NCBI GenBank assembly: GCA_965248155.1
Contig: CBDFIO010000001.1
Coordinates: 930,001-994,000 of the forward strand
DNA length: 64,000 nt
Reading direction: 5' to 3'
Source of the DNA: RFSX01 sp965248155
GTDB lineage: Bacteria > Bacteroidota > Bacteroidia > Chitinophagales > Saprospiraceae
The position numbers were made by a program, and so were the translations under genes. Positions 55,352 through 64,000 of the stretch are shown here, piece by piece (the first letter of the stretch is position 1; every line of letters starts with the position of its first letter). Below the pieces are notes generated by a model. It was not told the origin of the DNA. It did no database searches and saw only the letters and a program-made list of their open reading frames with translations.

Positions 55352-56714
55352 TTCCTTCTTGGAATAAGTGTTTTAGGATAAACGACAATACTTTCGTTGC
55401 CATCGGGGCCTACAGATGAAACTCCAAAGAGGTAATTATCAATTACAATATTTTCAAGAGTGACATCAGTCTTTTTTCCTACTACTTTGGAGTACTGCCA
55501 TTGTGGAGCTGTCGTATCCCTCCAATAAACTTTATAGCTCAAAAGGGTAGGATCTTTAACAGGATCCCATTTAAGTCTTGTCGAAGGTTGGACCGCTCCT
55601 CCGATCATAACCAATTCAGGAGCTTCGGGCGCCCATGCAATACCTGCCAAACAAATAGCATTTACTGCAGTAAGCGAAGCTGCATAATCAAAGTTGACCC
55701 CTTCAATTACATCTCCATATTCAATTCCATTCTCGATTCTGATATCCTGGTGTTGTCTGTTATAATTTTCATGTGTTTCCATAATTCTTACACCAGGGAA
55801 TCCTTCATCATTAAAAGGCCTGTGATGACCGCCACGACCAAATCGATCCAATCTGTAAATCATTTTTGGATTTAGGTGTGACATATACTTCTTTGTCATT
55901 CGATCCATATATCTGGCAAGTTGTCTTGATGGACCATCTGCTTCACCTCTATAAAATCTATTCCATGTCATTTGTTGCTCATTCATGCTTGGAGGGTTCG
56001 GTTCTGAAAACACTCTGAACGAAGAATTATCTATAACACCGTCGATACCTCTAATATTTCCGATCATGTCATTATTTAGAACTCCAAGAATATCCCAGCC
56101 TTCTTTTATGGCATCAGCAGCCAATAATTTACCTCCAAAAAGTCCTTGTTCTTCTCCGGAAAGTCCAGCGAAAATTATACTGACCGGAAAATCATATCTT
56201 GACAAGATGCGTGCAGCTTCAATTACTCCGGCCATTCCTGAAGCATTATCATTTGCTCCGGGAGAGTCAGATGTAAAATCATTAGGATCACTAACTCTGG
56301 AGTCTATATCACCAGACATAATTACATATTTATCAGGATAAAGACTCCCTCGTTTTATAGCCAGTACATTTACGATCCAAACATCTTTGACAATTCTTCT
56401 GTTCTCTCCATTTTTAATCAAGCCTTTGTGATACTTAACTTCAAGGCAATCTCCACAATCTTTGGATATCTTTCCGAATTCAGATTTGATCCATCTTCTA
56501 GCTGCACCGATACCTCTTGTTTCTGAGACAGTTTCTGATAAAGTGTTCGTGTTCCAAAAGAACACAATTGCCTAATATCATTTTCAATCCTGTCAGCTGA
56601 TACTGACTGAATTATTTCATACATCCTTGGATCTGAATCAGGGACTACCTGTGCAGTAAGTTCAGTTTGGGATAAAAATAGAATTGATATATAAAACACC
56701 TTTGTAATATTCAT
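55348..56714 (-). pseudogene. M28-family peptidase, single-base frameshift
   Basis: First piece: signal peptide and N terminus (56714 to about 56550), ending in LCSFGTR. Second piece resumes as NTLSETVSETRGIGAARRWI in another frame, down to 55348. A single missing base (CGAAC where CGAAAC would fit, about 56545-56552) explains the break. The rest is intact: SGDIDSR, SPGANDNASG, AGLSGEEQGLFG, NNDMIG and HHRPFND (M28 metal/catalytic sites), then a C-terminal fibronectin III domain. Could be an assembly error or a fresh mutation. Its stop overlaps the VCBS gene end. Confidence 0.8.
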
Positions 56715-56782
56715 AGCGAAACCGTTTCTTTTAAGAAAAGATATAATAAATAATCATTAAAATTTAGTAATTCTCCGGATGC

Positions 56783-57922
56783 TTACTTCATGATTTCCCG
56801 AGCAATAACCAGTTTTTGGATTTCAGAAGTTCCTTCGCCAATAGTTGTCAATTTGGAATCTCGATAAAACTTCTCTACTGGAAAATCTTTGGTATATCCG
56901 TATCCACCAAATATTTGGACTGCATCTGTAGAAACTTCTACTGATATTTCAGATGCATAATATTTGGCCATAGCTGAAAGTTTAGTGACTTTCTCATTAT
57001 TGTTTTTAAGATCAGCTGCTTTTCTCAACAACAATTCAGCGGCCTGAATTTTTGTCGCCATATCTGCCAATTTGAAAGAGATAGCCTGAAAACTGGAAAT
57101 AGGTTTACCAAATTGATGACGTTCTTGTGCATACTTAACTGATGCTTCATATGCGCCTTTAGCTATTCCTAGTCCAAGTGCACCAATGCTTATACGTCCA
57201 CCATCCAATATTTTCATCGCTTGAACAAATCCTTCTCCCACTTCTCCAAGAAGATTTTCGTTTGGAATTCTACAATTGTTAAATACCATCTCAGCAGTCT
57301 CAGATGCACGCATTCCCAGTTTGTTTTCTTTCTTTCCTGATGAGAACCCTTCTGTGCCACGTTCAACAACAAAAGCAGAAATACCTTTTGAATCTAAAAG
57401 ATCACCTGTTCTAACCAGCACAACAGCAATTTCTGCTGATATACCATGTGTTATCCAATTCTTTGCTCCATTAAGTACCCAGTCATTGCCATCTTTTTCT
57501 GCGACTACAGCCATACGCATGGCATCAGATCCCGTTCCTGATTCTGTCAAGCCCCATGCACCTATATGCTCACCTGTCGCTAATTTTGGCAGAAACTTCA
57601 ATCGTTGTTCTTCAGTACCAAATTGAAGAATATGATTTACACAAAGAGAATTATGAGCTGCTACTGAAAGACCAATCGATCCGCAAACTTTTGCAATCTC
57701 TTCAATTACCGTTATATATTCCTGATAACCAAGGCCGGAACCCATATACTTTTCAGGAACAAGTACTCCAAGGAATCCATGCTGTCCTAAGTTTCGCATA
57801 AGTTCAATTGGAAATTCTTGAGATTCATCCCATTCCATCATTCGAGGTCGAATGTAGGTTTCTGCAAAATTTTTAGCGCTTTCCTGTATAATCTGAAGAT
57901 TCTCAATTGCAACTGATTCCAT
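56783..57922 (-). CDS. Acyl-CoA dehydrogenase
   Basis: 379 aa, normal length. FAD/substrate blocks AWGLTESGTGSDA and NWITHG, GGRISIGALGLGIAKGAY, RHQFGKPISSFQ, and the end QIFGGYGYTKDFPVEKFYRD with IGEGTSEIQ. Oxidises acyl-CoA to enoyl-CoA with electrons going to ETF. Chain-length class (short or medium, or butyryl-type) cannot be fixed by eye. Confidence 0.94.
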   Translation of the reverse strand: MESVAIENLQIIQESAKNFAETYIRPRMMEWDESQEFPIELMRNLGQHGFLGVLVPEKYMGSGLGYQEYITVIEEIAKVCGSIGLSVAAHNSLCVNHILQFGTEEQRLKFLPKLATGEHIGAWGLTESGTGSDAMRMAVVAEKDGNDWVLNGAKNWITHGISAEIAVVLVRTGDLLDSKGISAFVVERGTEGFSSGKKENKLGMRASETAEMVFNNCRIPNENLLGEVGEGFVQAMKILDGGRISIGALGLGIAKGAYEASVKYAQERHQFGKPISSFQAISFKLADMATKIQAAELLLRKAADLKNNNEKVTKLSAMAKYYASEISVEVSTDAVQIFGGYGYTKDFPVEKFYRDSKLTTIGEGTSEIQKLVIAREIMK

Positions 57923-58045
57923 AATGTTCTTTTAATTGTAAAGCCTTTAACAACAACGAAAAAATCGAGATCAAAGATATTTTTATTAATTAATATAAAG
58001 CAATTTAATTGAAGAATGCACAATTTAAATTAGGTGAATATGTCT

Positions 58046-59320
58046 TCAGTATCCATATTTTTCCTTCCACAGTTGCCTTAGATTCTCAGCAACCTTATTT
58101 CCGACATTATTTTCACCAGGTTTATAGTATTGTTCCCCGGACAATATTTCAGGAAGAAATTCACTGCCAATAAAGTTCTTTTCATAATCATGAGCATATT
58201 GATAGTCTTTACCATAATCCAATGATTTCATCAACTCAGTTGGAGCATTTCTAAGATGAAGAGGGATTGAAAGATTACCGGTTTGCTGGACGCGCTCCTG
58301 GGCTTGCTTGATTGCAAGATAAGCAGAGTTACTTTTAGGGGACTGCGCCAGATAAATTGCACATTGGGACATCACTATCCTCCCTTCCGGCATTCCTATA
58401 TGATGAACGGCTTGAAAACAATTATTGGCCAGTAACAAAGCATTAGGATTTGCAAGTCCTATATCTTCAGAAGCAGAAATAATCATTCTTCTACAGATAA
58501 ACAATGGATCTTCACCACCTTCGACCATTCTTGCCAGATAATATACTGTTGCATTGGGGTCGCTGCCTCTTATAGATTTTATAAATGCCGAGATAATATC
58601 AAAATGTGTTTCTCCATTTTTATCATAAACGGCAATATTCTTTTGAATTCTCTTTTCAACTTCCTCATTTGAAATAATGACATCCTCACCTTCATCAAAA
58701 CTATTCACCATTATCTCCAGAAGATTTAAAAGTTTCCTTCCATCTCCGGAACTATACTTCAAAAGGGCTTCATATTCATTAATACTTATTTTCTTCTGAC
58801 TGAGGTCTTCGTCTTTTTCCAGGGCATTTTCTATAAGATCAATCAGGTTCTGCTTACTTAAGTTCTTTAAAACATATACCTGGCATCGAGACAGCAATGC
58901 GGAGATAACTTCAAAGGATGGATTTTCTGTTGTGGCTCCTATCAAAGTTATGGTTCCTTTTTCTACAGCGCCCAACAAGGCATCTTGCTGAGATTTAGAA
59001 AACCTATGAATCTCATCTATAAATAGAATAGGAGAGGGGCTATCAAAAAACCTTTGACTTTCAGCCTTTTTGATAGCTTCTCGAACATCTTTAACTCCAG
59101 AGTTTACTGCACTTAACATAAAAAAAGACCTTTTTGACTGGTGTGCAATAATATTAGCAAGTGTTGTTTTACCAACACCCGGAGGTCCCCATAAGATCAT
59201 CGAAGGCATGTGTCCAGTTTGTATAACCTTTCGCAATGCTCCTTCAGGGCCAAGCAATTCCTCTTGTCCGAGATAATCCTCAAAAGTACCAGGTCGTAAT
59301 CTTTCTGCTAAAGGCTTCAT
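58046..59320 (-). CDS. rarA: Replication-associated recombination protein A (AAA+ ATPase)
   Basis: 424 aa. Walker A GPPGVGKTT, Walker B ILFIDEIHRFSKSQQD, sensor 1 GATTENPSF, and the MgsA C-terminal domain (RGSDPNATVYYLARMVEGGEDP, ...SEDIGLANP). A clamp-loader-like protein that acts at stalled replication forks as a tetramer. Divergent from the AlkD-like gene with about 53 bp between starts; the two share a genome-maintenance theme. Confidence 0.95.
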   Translation of the reverse strand: MKPLAERLRPGTFEDYLGQEELLGPEGALRKVIQTGHMPSMILWGPPGVGKTTLANIIAHQSKRSFFMLSAVNSGVKDVREAIKKAESQRFFDSPSPILFIDEIHRFSKSQQDALLGAVEKGTITLIGATTENPSFEVISALLSRCQVYVLKNLSKQNLIDLIENALEKDEDLSQKKISINEYEALLKYSSGDGRKLLNLLEIMVNSFDEGEDVIISNEEVEKRIQKNIAVYDKNGETHFDIISAFIKSIRGSDPNATVYYLARMVEGGEDPLFICRRMIISASEDIGLANPNALLLANNCFQAVHHIGMPEGRIVMSQCAIYLAQSPKSNSAYLAIKQAQERVQQTGNLSIPLHLRNAPTELMKSLDYGKDYQYAHDYEKNFIGSEFLPEILSGEQYYKPGENNVGNKVAENLRQLWKEKYGY

Positions 59321-59373
59321 ATGAATACAATTATCGAAATTACATTTATATTGAAAAGAAATATAAAGCTTTA

Positions 59374-60051
59374 ATGGGATCGAATGAAATTGTTGGATTA
59401 ATCAAGGATCATCTTGAAAAGCAAGCTGATCCAGAAAGGGCCATATCCATGAAGTCCTACATGAAAAATAAGTTTGAATTATACGGAATCAGTTCGCCCG
59501 AACGATCAAAGATTCTTGGTTCTGTCTGGTCAATTCACAAAAAAGATATTCAAGATAATTTTCGAGACATTGTTGAGATATTATGGGATGAAGAAAAGAG
59601 AGAATGTCAATACTTCGCAATGGACATTTTGAAGAAATGTCAGTCAAAGTTAAATATTGAGGATATCGAATTTATCAGACATAAAATTATATCCAAATCA
59701 TGGTGGGACACAGTCGATTTCTTAGCAAGCAATTCTGTTGGTCATATTTTGAAAGGAAAAGAAGAATTGATCAAGACAACTATTAAAGATTTTCTCACTT
59801 CCAAAAATATGTGGCTTGCGAGAACCACTCTGTTGTTTCAATTAAAATATCGAGATAAGGTCGATGAAAAGTTGCTATACAGATGTATTCTTTATTTAAT
59901 CGGATCTAAAGAATTTTTTATAAATAAAGCAATAGGGTGGTCATTGAGACAATACTCAAAGACGAATCCGGAATCTGTAAGCGCTTTTATAGAATATAAT
60001 AAAGAAATACTGGCACCACTTTCTATCAGAGAGGGATCGAAATATTTGTAA
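59374..60051 (+). CDS. AlkD-like DNA alkylation repair protein
   Basis: 225 aa from the ATG at 59374; the longer frame (to 59236) only extends into the rarA promoter and coding region. HEAT-like helical repeats. MKSYMKNKFELYGI, LWDEEKRECQYFAMDIL, KSWWDTVDFLASN and INKAIGWSLRQYSKTNPE are the family blocks; the Trp and Asp residues in WWDTVD line the DNA-facing groove. It removes bulky N-alkylpurines without base flipping in characterised relatives. Confidence 0.9.
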   Translation: MGSNEIVGLIKDHLEKQADPERAISMKSYMKNKFELYGISSPERSKILGSVWSIHKKDIQDNFRDIVEILWDEEKRECQYFAMDILKKCQSKLNIEDIEFIRHKIISKSWWDTVDFLASNSVGHILKGKEELIKTTIKDFLTSKNMWLARTTLLFQLKYRDKVDEKLLYRCILYLIGSKEFFINKAIGWSLRQYSKTNPESVSAFIEYNKEILAPLSIREGSKYL

Positions 60052-60063
60052 GATTATATGAAG

Positions 60064-60148
60064 TACCCGGGGCGGGAATCGAACCCGCACTCCCGCAAAA
60101 GGAACAGGATTTTAAGTCCTGCGTGTCTACCAGTTCCACCACCCGGGC
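60064..60148 (-). tRNA. tRNA-Leu (TAA)
   Basis: 85 nt on the minus strand. Acceptor arm GCCCGGG/CCCGGGT (60142-60148 with 60065-60071), anticodon stem CAGGA/TCCTG with loop CTTAAAA (anticodon TAA), a long variable arm as required for tRNA-Leu, and T arm GCGGG-TTCGATT-CCCGC. CCA is not encoded. Confidence 0.95.
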
Positions 60149-60171
60149 TTCGACATATAAAGTAGAGAAAG

Positions 60172-60244
<73 letters not shown>

Positions 60245-60384
60245 AATTATTGTTGCTTTTCTTCAAAAGCGTGGCAAATATAATATACCTGCAAACAATA
60301 TCAAATAGCTGAAATTTATTTTATCTCAGAATGTTTACATCTTAATCCCTAAAACAATCATTAATCTGCTAATAAGAAAGCAAA

Positions 60385-60885
60385 TTATAGGCTTTTCACC
60401 AGTTGAATTCTTCCCAGAATTTCTTTTTTATTATTTAAAGCCAGGAGAAAATATGTTCCTGAAGGCATAGAATCCATATTTATGTTCTTCTCATACAATC
60501 CGTAAACAGATTCGGCATAGTAATCATAAATTTTCTTGCCCATTGCCGAAATCACAATTATATGTACATCCTGTACTTCCGGAGTCTCGAATTTTAACTT
60601 TACAGATTGAAAAAACGGATTAGGATATGCCTTAAATGATTCCAAAGTTGGATCAACAAATTCTGTAGAAGTCTCAATTGCATTTAAGAAAAAATTAAAA
60701 TCGGAAGTTATTACCTTAAATTCTTCTCCGCTTGCAATATCCACAGGAATTTCTGTTAAAATCGTGATAACTTTAAAATCAGATCCTTCTGTGACCATCA
60801 AGTCAGTATCATGGGCCTGCATCGAACCTTGAGCAAAAAATTGAGAAGTCAAACTCAGGAATATCATTATTGAAAATAACTTCAT
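60385..60885 (-). CDS. Small secreted protein with type IX sorting domain
   Basis: 166 aa. Signal peptide (KLFSIMIFLSLTSQFFAQG), a short passenger of about 60 residues without known fold, and a T9SS type A domain (FKAYPNPFFQSVKLKFETPE ... MPSGTYFLLALNNKKEILGRIQLVK). It starts 6 bp after the stop of the 500-aa protein upstream, so the two form an operon. Confidence 0.85.
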   Translation of the reverse strand: MKLFSIMIFLSLTSQFFAQGSMQAHDTDLMVTEGSDFKVITILTEIPVDIASGEEFKVITSDFNFFLNAIETSTEFVDPTLESFKAYPNPFFQSVKLKFETPEVQDVHIIVISAMGKKIYDYYAESVYGLYEKNINMDSMPSGTYFLLALNNKKEILGRIQLVKSL

Positions 60886-60891
60886 AATGCT

Positions 60892-62394
60892 CTATTTATT
60901 AGATTCAGAAATAAGTTTCTCGACCAAGGCTGTCAATTCGTTGATCTGCTTTTGTTGATCTTCGATTATATCAGACTGTTCTTTTATGGATTTGCTTAAT
61001 AAAGGAACAAGAGCCATCATATCAACCGTTTCTTTCTTCCCCGGAATTCCATATGGTGAATAATCAACTTCACGCACAATTTCAGGATACAAATTTTTAA
61101 TATTATTTATAAAATCAACTCTTCCAGTATCCTTTGATTTTTGCCATAGACTTGTATTCTTGCTTATGAAAGATGCACTTTTGTTTGTTTCAAGATCTGG
61201 TAACAGTGGACTATTATAGGGGAAAAATCCGGTGGCACATATATTACTATTTGACATTGCTCCATAAGAACCATTTAATGGAAAACTTATAAAATCAGTT
61301 CCACTTGGAGTTTGGTTTATAACTACAGGAGAATTTAGTAGACTTTCACCGTTAGGTCCTCCTGTTATATGTGGATCAAAGAAAGTTAATAATGGATTAC
61401 CATTGCCATCATCTTGAGTACCAATTAAGGAATTGTCATCAATTTCTGTCCATGTATCGAATAATCCAGCTAATCTATCATCTGTAAATTGAGGAGTTCC
61501 TCCTTCATCAATAAAGACATTTTTTGTTCCCGGACTTGCATCAAGTAATGCGTTATTAAGCTCATCTAAAGTAATTATAATATCACCATTTGCATCAAAC
61601 GAAAAATTACCAAGTCCAGTACCTTGAAAATCATCTACTGCATCTGTTACAATATCTCGTATAACAGTTGGATCGCCATTTGCATCAAAAGCAATATTAT
61701 AAGGCCCTTCTTCTTCGGTTCCCCAAAATTGAACTCGAGCTAATGCTGGTCGTCCGTTAATATCTTTTCGAACTCCGAATACTTCGGATTCGTTGGGTTG
61801 ATCATCTAAAAGATTTGCCCACGTATCAAAACTAAAACTAGCAGTTCCGCTTTGATCAATCACTGTATTATAAGTTCCTTGTGATGGATAATTCAAGACG
61901 TTGAAGGAAGTTTGTCCATTTGTTTTAACTGCTGTTACAAAACCTGAATCTCCGAAATCAAAATTAAGACCTCTTAATCCATTAGCTTCGTCTGCAACAA
62001 AGGCATGATCGGCTTCTGAAGCATGGTTGGAATGTGCAGATTGATTAGAAATACGTACCCCAGCCCATTTTAATTTTCCGGTTGTCACATCTTCGGTTCT
62101 GTATCGATAAGTGATTTCATAACGGATCGTATCCGATGTTTTAGTAGGATTTGCATCGAAATACATTTTTAGGTCTTTCGTTTGAAATATACCATAATCT
62201 TTGGTCGTAACCGTATCCATAATTTGAAAGAGAGAATCCTGATTCTTACAGACTCGAATTGTAATTTCAAGCTCTTCATTGTCAATCGAATTATCATCCT
62301 TGTCAACAAGAAGACCAGAAATCTTCTGAGCATCCAGTTCAGTGATAAAAGAAAAAAGTAGGAAAAGACAAGATAGGCCTAATAATCGTTTCAT
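60892..62394 (-). CDS. Secreted protein of tail-fibre-like type with C-terminal coiled coil
   Basis: 500 aa. Signal peptide LLGLSCLFLLFSFITELDAQ, then a beta-rich carboxypeptidase-regulatory-like start (ISGLLVDKDDNSIDNEELEI). A glycine/asparagine-rich central part repeats F-D-A-N-G-D segments (FDANGDPTVIRD, FDANGDIIITLDEL). The last 80 residues resemble an S74-like/endosialidase-chaperone region (REVDYSPYGIPGKKETVDMMALV) and end in a coiled coil (QSDIIEDQQKQINELTALVEKL), as in Bacteroidota surface proteins called tail fibre domain proteins. The nucleophile motif for autocleavage is not evident. Confidence 0.7.
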   Translation of the reverse strand: MKRLLGLSCLFLLFSFITELDAQKISGLLVDKDDNSIDNEELEITIRVCKNQDSLFQIMDTVTTKDYGIFQTKDLKMYFDANPTKTSDTIRYEITYRYRTEDVTTGKLKWAGVRISNQSAHSNHASEADHAFVADEANGLRGLNFDFGDSGFVTAVKTNGQTSFNVLNYPSQGTYNTVIDQSGTASFSFDTWANLLDDQPNESEVFGVRKDINGRPALARVQFWGTEEEGPYNIAFDANGDPTVIRDIVTDAVDDFQGTGLGNFSFDANGDIIITLDELNNALLDASPGTKNVFIDEGGTPQFTDDRLAGLFDTWTEIDDNSLIGTQDDGNGNPLLTFFDPHITGGPNGESLLNSPVVINQTPSGTDFISFPLNGSYGAMSNSNICATGFFPYNSPLLPDLETNKSASFISKNTSLWQKSKDTGRVDFINNIKNLYPEIVREVDYSPYGIPGKKETVDMMALVPLLSKSIKEQSDIIEDQQKQINELTALVEKLISESNK

Positions 62395-62489
62395 GATTAA
62401 AGCGTTTTAGGGTTAAAAAAATGTATCCTTAATATACCGAAAAAATGATGCTTTTTCAAATTGAATGGTGTTGGTATTGCGAAAATCTG

Positions 62490-62669
62490 TTACTTCTCAA
62501 TAAGCTGATCAATCATTTTTATTGTGAGTGGTTTTGTATAAAACTTAAAAGCCATTTTATTATTTATTGCTCGTTCAATATCTACAGGGCTTCTTAATAC
62601 TATTAAATACTTTGCCTTCTTGTCATCGTCTAGGAAATTGTATTCATCTAGAAAATCCCTCCTCAATCG
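62490..62669 (-). pseudogene. Response-regulator receiver relic
   Basis: Frame open from after a TGA (62670-62672) to TAA at 62490. It reads RRDFLDEYNFLDDD, then KYLIVLRSPVDIERAINNKMA and FKFYTKPLTIKMIDQLIEK. This is the C-terminal half of a stand-alone receiver domain of the CheY-like type (DFLDEY, S-x-D, KPLT). The upstream part up to about 62760 shows only out-of-frame scraps, and the phospho-Asp region is lost. The rest of the 387-bp gap holds nothing else I recognise. Confidence 0.5.
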
Positions 62670-62781
62670 TCAAATTTTTGATTTGATAGATGAAGCTCTT
62701 TCTTTTATCGATATTTCTGGCCATAAACAATGGCAATCCTTAATTTATCGTTAATGACTTATTCCTCACAAACTTTATAAC

Positions 62782-63924
62782 ATGACTTATCTAAAAAACT
62801 TTTTTCTAATTTGTTCCGGTGCCAATCATTCCGTACTAAAAAGAACACCAACCGAGATTGATCGTTATGTCGGTATTGGAGCCACAATTTTCTTTACTGG
62901 TTTATTTGCAGCTATAGCTTCTGCTTATGCTCTCCATACCGTATTTAATAATTATGTTGTATCGGCTTTATTTGGTCTTCTGTGGGGATTAATGATATTC
63001 AACCTAGATCGATATATCGTAAGTACAATAAAGAAAAAAGGGTCGTTTTTCAGAGATTTCAGTTCCGTATTCCCCAGATTAATATTGGCTATTCTTATCG
63101 CAATAGTAATTGCAAAGCCTTTAGAATTAAAAATATTCGAAAGCGAGATCAATTCAGAATTGCAGTTAATGCAACAGGAAAACTATAAAGAACAAGAGGA
63201 TTTGGTAGATGCAAGGTTTGATGGTGAGATTCCCGTCATCCAGGAAAATATTGCACGCCTAAAAAATGAGATTAATGAAAAAGCAATAATTCGAGATCAA
63301 CTTGATAATGAAGCTATACTTGAAGCTGATGGAACCGGAGGATCTTTGCAAAGGAATATGGGTCCTATATATGCGATTAAAAAAGAAGATGCTTTAAAAG
63401 CTCAAACTGAATTGGATCAAATCAGTCAGACCAACAATAGTCTGATTCTTCAAGAGCAGCAAAGAATTGACCAAATCCTCTCAAATAAAGACGCTGAGCT
63501 TGCTTCTCTGGACAAAGTTGTTCTAGGTGGTTTTGCTGCCAGAATTGAAGCGATGGATAGGTTGTCCAACAAATCAAGTGCAATATTCTATGCTGGTATA
63601 TTTATCATGCTTCTTTTTATAGCCATTGAAACTGCCCCAATTTTTGTTAAGATGATTGCCGAGAGAAGTCCTTATGACTATGTATTAAACAAACATGAGT
63701 TTTCTTTTGAAATGAATCATAAAGCCTATGTGGAAGCATTAGCTGGTAAAACAAATAATAAAGTAAACTTTGAAAACAAGACGGGCGTTTATAAGACCCA
63801 ATTAGCAATAGAAGCAGAAAAGGAGATCAGCAAACAAGCTTTATCTGACAGACTGGAAGAACTTAAAGGAGAGCCGTTGAGTTGGAAGGAATTATTGAAA
63901 AAAGGAAAATTGTTTGAAGTTTAA
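62782..63924 (+). CDS. DUF4407 domain membrane protein
   Basis: 380 aa. LICSGANHSVLKRTPTEIDRY and GLLWGLMIFNLDRYIVSTIKKKG are the DUF4407 hallmarks. Four membrane helices: two near 33-75, one near 95-112, and one near 275-295. A periplasmic or cytosolic coiled-coil loop lies between helices 3 and 4 (about 120-250, rich in Glu/Gln/Lys). Function unknown. The last 76 bases of the window after it contain no gene I can assert. Confidence 0.88.
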   Translation: MTYLKNFFLICSGANHSVLKRTPTEIDRYVGIGATIFFTGLFAAIASAYALHTVFNNYVVSALFGLLWGLMIFNLDRYIVSTIKKKGSFFRDFSSVFPRLILAILIAIVIAKPLELKIFESEINSELQLMQQENYKEQEDLVDARFDGEIPVIQENIARLKNEINEKAIIRDQLDNEAILEADGTGGSLQRNMGPIYAIKKEDALKAQTELDQISQTNNSLILQEQQRIDQILSNKDAELASLDKVVLGGFAARIEAMDRLSNKSSAIFYAGIFIMLLFIAIETAPIFVKMIAERSPYDYVLNKHEFSFEMNHKAYVEALAGKTNNKVNFENKTGVYKTQLAIEAEKEISKQALSDRLEELKGEPLSWKELLKKGKLFEV

Positions 63925-64000
63925 TTTTCCAGAATTAAGAGAGAGAAGGATTGTTCATCAAATTCGTTTTTCATTTTTTGAGAGAGTTCTCTTGCTCTAT

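Noticed and set aside
59236..59373. N-terminal extension of the AlkD-like protein
   Set aside because: It would overlap the start of rarA on the other strand, and the family begins at the ATG at 59374.
63893..64000. Minus-strand reading frame entering from the window edge and ending at 63893
   Set aside because: About 35 codons, overlaps the end of the DUF4407 gene and has no recognisable motif; the real gene, if any, lies outside.

Overview
The window is a stretch of chromosome from a Bacteroidota bacterium, probably a marine member of the Saprospirales/Cytophagales type. The support is AT-rich DNA, C-terminal sorting domains of the type IX secretion system, GLPGLI and OMP_b-brl_3-type outer-membrane proteins, a UnbV/ASPIC lipoprotein, YtxJ, DUF2853, and TAnnTTTG-like promoter boxes. 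The genus assignment is inference; nothing here fixes a species.

Layout. 0-3.9 kb: a cyanophycin module (isoaspartyl peptidase end, cyanophycinase, cyanophycin synthetase) that can make, open and finally hydrolyse the Asp-Arg storage polymer. 4.0-7.4 kb: two decayed genes, an outer-membrane beta-barrel receptor and a GNAT acetyltransferase. 7.6-15.5 kb: a DUF1624 membrane acyltransferase and a complete trpEGDCFBA operon on the minus strand, with overlapping or nearly overlapping genes. In front of trpE lie two consecutive leader peptides, each with Trp-Trp-Trp-Cys and each followed by an intrinsic terminator: a tandem attenuator. 15.5-18.3 kb: a tocopherol-cyclase-like protein and an adjoining bestrophin channel plus beta-carbonic anhydrase pair. 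18.4-20.7 kb: feoA-feoB ferrous iron uptake. 20.7-27.4 kb: accessory zone with an uncharacterised protein/lipoprotein pair, an IS3-family element, an IS982-family element interrupting an alpha/beta hydrolase, and a Rof-like gene. 27.6-36.9 kb: fatty-acid desaturase, polyphosphate kinase, tpiA, a LytS/LytTR two-component pair whose regulator is frameshifted, an M43 metalloprotease, a porin-like protein and a rhodanese lipoprotein. 37.0-38.5 kb: a second copy of the IS3 element. 38.8-47.8 kb: a small basic ORF, ferredoxin, pssA, an internally deleted M48 protease, ytxJ, DUF2853, gamma-glutamyltransferase, an SRPBCC protein, and a GLPGLI/outer-membrane receptor pair. 47.9-64 kb: a vanadium-haloperoxidase-like enzyme fused to MopE-type repeats, a lipid kinase, a VCBS/UnbV lipoprotein, a frameshifted M28 peptidase, acyl-CoA dehydrogenase, rarA, an AlkD-like protein, tRNA-Leu and tRNA-Gly, two surface proteins, a response-regulator relic and a DUF4407 membrane protein.

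The strongest unusual signal is the duplicated trp attenuator. Also notable are the mosaic IS3 copies, the two insertions whose target genes can be rebuilt to the exact reading frame, and an unusual density of genes broken by single lesions. The latter could be real decay or, for the single-base cases, assembly error.
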